From the NCBI GenBank assembly GCA_003864495.1, contig ML133460.1, positions 1,038,873-1,102,872 on the forward strand: a DNA stretch of 64,000 nucleotides, read 5' to 3'. Source of the DNA: Nemopilema nomurai. Taxonomy: Eukaryota > Cnidaria > Scyphozoa > Rhizostomeae > Rhizostomatidae. The translations under genes were made by a program, and so were the position numbers. The notes under the pieces were generated by a model, which did not search any database, was not told the origin of the DNA, and was given only the letters and a program-made list of their open reading frames with translations. Shown here one piece after another: positions 58,808-64,000 of the stretch (within the stretch, counting starts at the first letter, position 1; the number at the start of each line of letters is the position of its first letter).

Positions 58808-58811
58808 GTTT

Positions 58812-61800
58812 TACCAGCCCTGAATGCCTATCTATGGAGAGGGTGTCAGCACAAGGACCTTTGACAATACATGATGAAAACCTTCACAAAGCGACAATAA
58901 TTTCATAGTTCTTTGAAACAGAAAAACACACCGAATTAGAATTTCAATGATATTTGACATAATTGCATTCATAATTCTTTGACGATATCTTCGAATCTAT
59001 TGCAACCGCCCTTTTTCAGGCCAAATCTAAATTCTCTACATTAACTACATACGATGTATACACAATGCGCATTTGAGCAAACGTCGATATGGTGCTATTA
59101 ACAATTTTTTGGTATAATTTGTGGGGCAGTGGTGGACAGAGACAGTATGAAAGACGCTTACAGGGTGGTGTTTGCAGCAAGTCGACGTCTATTGCTGTGG
59201 AGGTAACATGAACTCAAAACTGGTGCTGCGAAAGTCCTACTGACAATCATACGTGAGTAAGATCTTTATGCAATTGTGTTGCAAATGTTAAGTATTTTTG
59301 TATCATTACTTTAAGGTATGAAAATGGTAGATCCTGTAAAACCCCCACTACTACGGTATAAACAAGACGTTTGACGCTTAGCTTTTGGCGATTGGCAGTC
59401 GTTTTAAATAGATTGCCCAGCCTCAAAGTATGAATAGGTTGGGGAGGATAGTCCATTCAAGACCGTGAAATTATTACGAAGCTACTTGACGATTTTTGGG
59501 ATGCTATACTCGATAAGAACTGTTAAAATACTGAGTGCTAGTTTAGAAGATATTTGTAAACAATTTTTATAAACCTGTTGACGCGAGGGTAAAATATGGC
59601 CATTAGTACACGAGGAGTATAAAATCGAAGCTTAGAAATGAGTTGGGATGGTTGCCAGAAAGTGTTCAGAAACAAGTCACTTGCATAGCTCTATTTATGT
59701 TTGGGCAAGGGGCATAGGTCGCTTGAAAACAAATGAACACACAATGGTTGAATAACAAAGGCCTAAGTGGGAGGTTCTTCGGACATTGAAATCTACTTCT
59801 GAACACTTTAACAGCTGTGTTTGAATACTGACACTGCGAAAACAAATCATTTTGTAGCTTGAGTTATCGTTGATTTTGCGAGCAAAGACAAACATAAACG
59901 AGGTTGTACAGCAGAGCACAAGGGGACAGAGCAAAACAGTTCTACACGATGACTTTCAACGCTTGTCACAAAATACTAAAGACGGCTACTATCTGAATTC
60001 AAAGCACCAAAGCAGCCTCCACTACGTGATATATCGTAAGCTTGATAAATTTGATACATGACAGTGGAGACCTCAACTAGAGCAATTATCTCACAAAATC
60101 AAGAAATCACCACACTACAGTCACCAATAGATGATTTCTTGTAATTTTCCAAGGACAGGACTCCGGTTTACGTCTTACCGGCCAGATACCGGATTACGTA
60201 CGATGAAAATAAAGGAAACCGCAGTAATTCGAGGTATCATTGGTCCGTATTGAGAAATGAAGTCTCCTTCGTGTGACTGCATGAATCCAAGCCCAGAGCA
60301 CTGCGCAGCGCTCCAGAACAGATATGATAAACCAGTACAGTCCGGAACGCGTATAATTCGGCAAAAAATCATCCCGGCATTTTGTAGCGCGGGCTGATTT
60401 CTCCTTTTCACAAACTAAAGTGATTCTGACTGGATAAAATTAAAATGATTCTTGCCATTTCGTAATTTTGCATTAAAAAAACCCAACTATTTAGCTAGTT
60501 CATATGCAGTTTGTGAATCGGCCAATCAAGAAACCCAGGCCCTGCTAGAGCCCATACTTCTTGAGCAGGTGCAAACACCCAGCTTCGTAAACGCCCGTCA
60601 ACTTAATTTGCGATGTGTTAATCCAACTGCATTAACTTGGAAATGTTTAACTGGTTGCACGATCTTAGCCCCTCCCAAAACTGCTTTAACGTTACCCAGT
60701 GCTTACAAACGTCTGCGATCATTATGTTAGATGGCTAAACAAGCTCAAATAAGGCACGACATCTGAGCTTATAATCGCAAAAAAGCATGCATCGTCATCA
60801 GCACTTCGCAAAAACAATCTTGCTGCAGTGAACTAAATGTACTGAAGACGTCCTTATATACCGATACAAAAGGAATAAAAATACTACAAGACTTTGGACA
60901 ATGTAAAGATAAACTGCAGTCGACCAAGATTTGCCTATAATAGCGAGGCAGTAAATTAATAGGTATCCCATTGCATTCCATGGCATTGAAAGGCTCTACT
61001 TGCAAAAAGCCTGGGATAAATGTTACACTTGCAACCAATTTACTAATCAGAGAAGACAGCACGACCACCGGAGACTATAGTACATTTTACAATTCACTGG
61101 CTTGAAAAAAATTGTATATAAGCCTAACAAAAGCCATTCTATCGAAAAACACGGAAAACCCTAACTAATATACACAAAAGATTTGGCACCAGCGCTGCAG
61201 AGACCATGCACCGCACTAACTGACAAGGACAGAAAGAGTGCCCTCGATTTGTATTTGGTACTTTGTGGGACTGAATTCCTGTTGGACTGGAGCGGGTAAA
61301 TGGCAGCACGTATACATCTGGATGAATCACAGGAAAGGCGCGGAAAGCTGTACGGGTCAGCTTGGCCAACAAAAATGTCACCATTACGTCATGGCAGTCC
61401 TACTACCGGCATATACATAATTTGCAAATTAGAAAATTCTACCTCTCTCAGAGAGCTTGCACAACACCGTCGCACTCCTAAAACGAGAAAGGTTTTCGGA
61501 TCATGATTATGCTTTAAATGGCATTTAATATAGTCCTGTTTAAGCTGAAAAGTAGAGGTCAGTCAATGCTGTACTGCTAAGAAGATTTTCTGTAGTACTA
61601 AAGCGGCCCCATCAGTAGCTGTTGGGCTCACTTCAAGCGAAAACAAAAGCTGTATCAATACAAAGCTTTCCTAGAAGAAATGTCGCGTTGGTATTTTATA
61701 CGAACAGTTTGACTGATAAGATACCAATAGAAGAAACAAGTGGCTAGACACTATGCAGCATAAGGCATACAAGATCAAAACTAAATACATTTAAAGGGCA

Positions 61801-62203
61801 GATGTTACAAAATTTACTGTATAAGAGAAGCTCAAGAGAAACAAGGGGACGAAGACAAAAAGCATGTATTGATACATGAAGAAAATGCGCAAGGGGTAAC
61901 AAAAGACAAAGGAAGGAAAACAGTAAAATATGCATCTCTACCTTAAGAATCAATCTAATTGTATGTTAAACAAGATTAACACGAGTGAGGAAGCTTAGAA
62001 AGTAAAGGCACTCAGTTAGCAACAGAACCAAAGAGAAAGAAGATTTACAAACTAATGAGGCAACAATACTTCACAGAATATCACAACGCAAAAAGTAACA
62101 ATATAATTCTCCTCTATTACAGTTAAGAATATGAGAAAAACCATATAAGTGCGATTCTTCTTCTATTCACGTCGTTGAAATGCAAAAAGAAGAAACTTAC
62201 AGG
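58812..62203. other. 3.4-kb region with no gene I can support
   Basis: The open frames here (for example 60175-60411 minus, 60452-60730 plus, 60769-61068 minus) have no recognisable family, lack flanking splice consensus in phase and read like chance frames. It may hold the 3' UTR of the minus-strand gene that ends at 62204. Confidence 0.45.
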
Positions 62204-62407
62204 CTACTGCTCGAAGGAGATGTTGAGTTCGGGCTTCTCCTCATCCACCTCTTCTTCTTCTCCCTCTTCTTCTCCCTCTTCCTCTGCAGAGAGAGGAGCT
62301 GGCTGCTCAGGGTGCTCCGGGCACGTCCGGCTTCTCTTGAACCAGTCGTCTATACACCTAGCAAACACGAGATTCCACGGATTAAGTTTCATACCGGGAT
62401 CTGTATA
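62204..62407 (-). CDS. 3'-terminal coding exon of an unidentified gene
   Basis: Acceptor GTGTTCTCAG at 62408 leads into TDPGMKLNPWNLVFARCIDD, then WFKRSRTCPEHPEQP, a Glu-rich low-complexity stretch (EEEGEEEGEEEE) and the C-terminus NISFEQ followed by TAG (62204-62206). The dense aromatic/Cys/Pro segment reads like conserved coding sequence, but I cannot name the family. A perfect donor-like CCTGTAAGT lies 6 bases beyond the stop, so an intron in the 3' UTR is possible. Upstream exons would be at higher coordinates or beyond the window; none is identified. Confidence 0.55.
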   Translation of the reverse strand, partial: YTDPGMKLNPWNLVFARCIDDWFKRSRTCPEHPEQPAPLSAEEEGEEEGEEEEVDEEKPELNISFEQ

Positions 62408-63776
62408 CTGAGAACACAAGAAGAAACACGCATTTTCAGGATAATTATTGCTCAGGGTACAAAAATGGTTGACAACATTAAATGTCTTAGCACAGTCTTT
62501 TCTCGCATGTTTTCAAACCTTCTAATTGAAAGAATCCAAGTCTTTATTCAAAGGTCGTTATTTAAAAATTACATTTTTTTGCCGTAGTATATGCGAGAAA
62601 AACGATACGATAGTAATAAAGTCTGATTGCTTCTATTAATTGGATAAAATCTATCCAGGTCCTTATTAATATAGGTGTTCATTAATCTTTCGAGAAAGCA
62701 ATAACTACATTTTTAATCGGCTGAAAAGAAGTTTTGTAATTTTGGCAGGATTATAATCGACGTACTCTTTTATCCATTGGTTAGCGAAAAACCAATATAC
62801 CGAATTGTCGGAATTAAAAATAAAATGTAAGTAGAAACAGACATTTGCAATCTCACTTCTAGAACTAAGGCTGGCTATAGACTTCATTGGGTATCTAATC
62901 AAATTAATTTGACACTGGATCTGGAAACAAACCGACAAACATTTGTTTCATATTATTGCAAGCTTAATACTCCCTTTTATCTACACGATGTTAATTAAAA
63001 TCGCACCGAATCGAAGCTTCGGGTTTGCTCTCGGCTTGAAGGAGGGTTTAAAGTTTTCAGCAATATTTTTAAAGCTTCCGCATGCAAAAGTGATTAATAA
63101 ATGGAAAGAGCGCTTCGTTTGTGTACGTTTGTCACAGGACATACGACTGATTAACGAATTCTCTTTTTAGTAAATAATCGAACAAAAAGTTGCAAATGTT
63201 GAAAAGCTAAAGGCAAAACCCTACGACCGCAAAAATCAACAGAAATAAAAGATTCACAATAATGCTGTATAGCCTAAATCGATCGACTGAAATCGAGGCA
63301 TTGCTTCAGATCTGCGTTTGGCAGTGGTGGCCTTACAAGGGTTAGGGGAACAGGGGGCAGATCATGAGATAGAGGCACCAAAGTAAGCTAGGGGCATCAA
63401 ATATACCACTGTATTATAACCAAATATAACGAAAAGGCAGCCGATGTCAAGTTTAGTGTTGGGTTGAAATGTTAGTTTTGTATTTTTACTCATGATGAGA
63501 GACCGCTTCCTGACTTCCTGACACTTGATAATTGTTGTTGAGTCAGCTGATCAGAGGGCTGCCTAGCATATTTCTTGCTGGATTTCATATCCAATACTTG
63601 TGAAAATTTTTGTTACTGCGCTGCAACAACTGCCAGACATATATTCTGCAAATCGGCATAGTTGAAATCAAAACATAAATGTAAAGTTGCTGAAAAAGTA
63701 GCAAAATCTGTAGAACAATAACATGTGCTGACACCTTCCAATGATCTCACTCCAGTAAGCGACACGGGTCATCAAC
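62408..63776. other. Region before the tRNA; no gene recognised
   Basis: It may contain an intron of the gene ending at 62204. No coding exon, repeat or RNA is supported. Confidence 0.4.
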
Positions 63777-63849
63777 GGCGCCGTGGCTTAGCGGTTAAAG
63801 CGCCTGTCTAGTAAACAGGAGATCCCCGGTTCGAATCCGGGCGGTGCCT
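63777..63849 (+). tRNA. tRNA-Thr (anticodon AGT)
   Basis: A full cloverleaf can be drawn: acceptor GGCGCCG pairing with CGGTGCC (one G-T), D stem GCTT/AAGC, anticodon stem CCTGT/ACAGG around loop CTAGTAA (anticodon AGT), variable AGATC, and T stem CCCGG/CCGGG with loop TTCGAAT. It has no intron and no encoded CCA, as expected for a eukaryotic nuclear tRNA. A weak T-rich terminator follows (TTATTTT). Confidence 0.95.
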
Positions 63850-64000
63850 TATTTTGATACAACTTTCGAAAAATTTCTTTTTCACTCCCTTCCACGTCTC
63901 AGTTCTACCATCACATATAATTTATTTCCACTTAACATAAGTTCTTCTGTTATGAACTTAAGCTAAATTCTGCTTGCTATCAGTACCGGTATGTTTTTAA

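Overview
The window reads as AT-rich nuclear DNA of an invertebrate metazoan. It has intron-rich protein genes with GT-AG splicing, many small inverted-repeat elements, LINE and LTR debris, and long poly-G/poly-C runs. A cnidarian fits the broken 'DDYT' family gene at 31.7-33.1 kb, a family I recall mainly from cnidarian genomes; I hold this only tentatively. All larger protein genes lie on the minus strand.

Region by region: (1) 208-42016 is one complete 5-oxoprolinase gene (OPLAH). I reconstruct 40 coding exons, all phase-compatible, giving 1,324 aa. (2) Its intron 14 is about 21.3 kb (13027-34367). It holds five intact, apparently single-coding-exon cytosolic sulfotransferase (SULT) genes on the same strand, in tandemly duplicated units that also carry small DNA transposons, a degenerate LINE, an LTR and the DDYT-family fragment. 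(3) 43184-54866 is a RecQ4 helicase (RECQL4), 20 coding exons and 1,498 aa, with a Sld2-like N-terminus, an intact CCHC zinc knuckle and a complete helicase core. (4) 55755-56396 holds a probable small plus-strand spliced gene of unknown function, with a 153-bp inverted-repeat element just upstream. (5) 56962-57906 is an intronless neuroguidin gene (NGDN). (6) 58-64 kb holds a solo LTR with a 4-bp target duplication, one terminal exon of an unidentified minus-strand gene, and a tRNA-Thr(AGT).

OPLAH (gamma-glutamyl cycle), RECQL4 (replication initiation) and NGDN (ribosome biogenesis/translation) look like unrelated housekeeping genes. The unusual part is the SULT array. It is nested inside a host intron in sense orientation. 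The 3' parts of its copies are homogenised while their 5' parts diverge, which suggests gene conversion. Dated mobile-element insertions allow the order of duplications to be read from the sequence.
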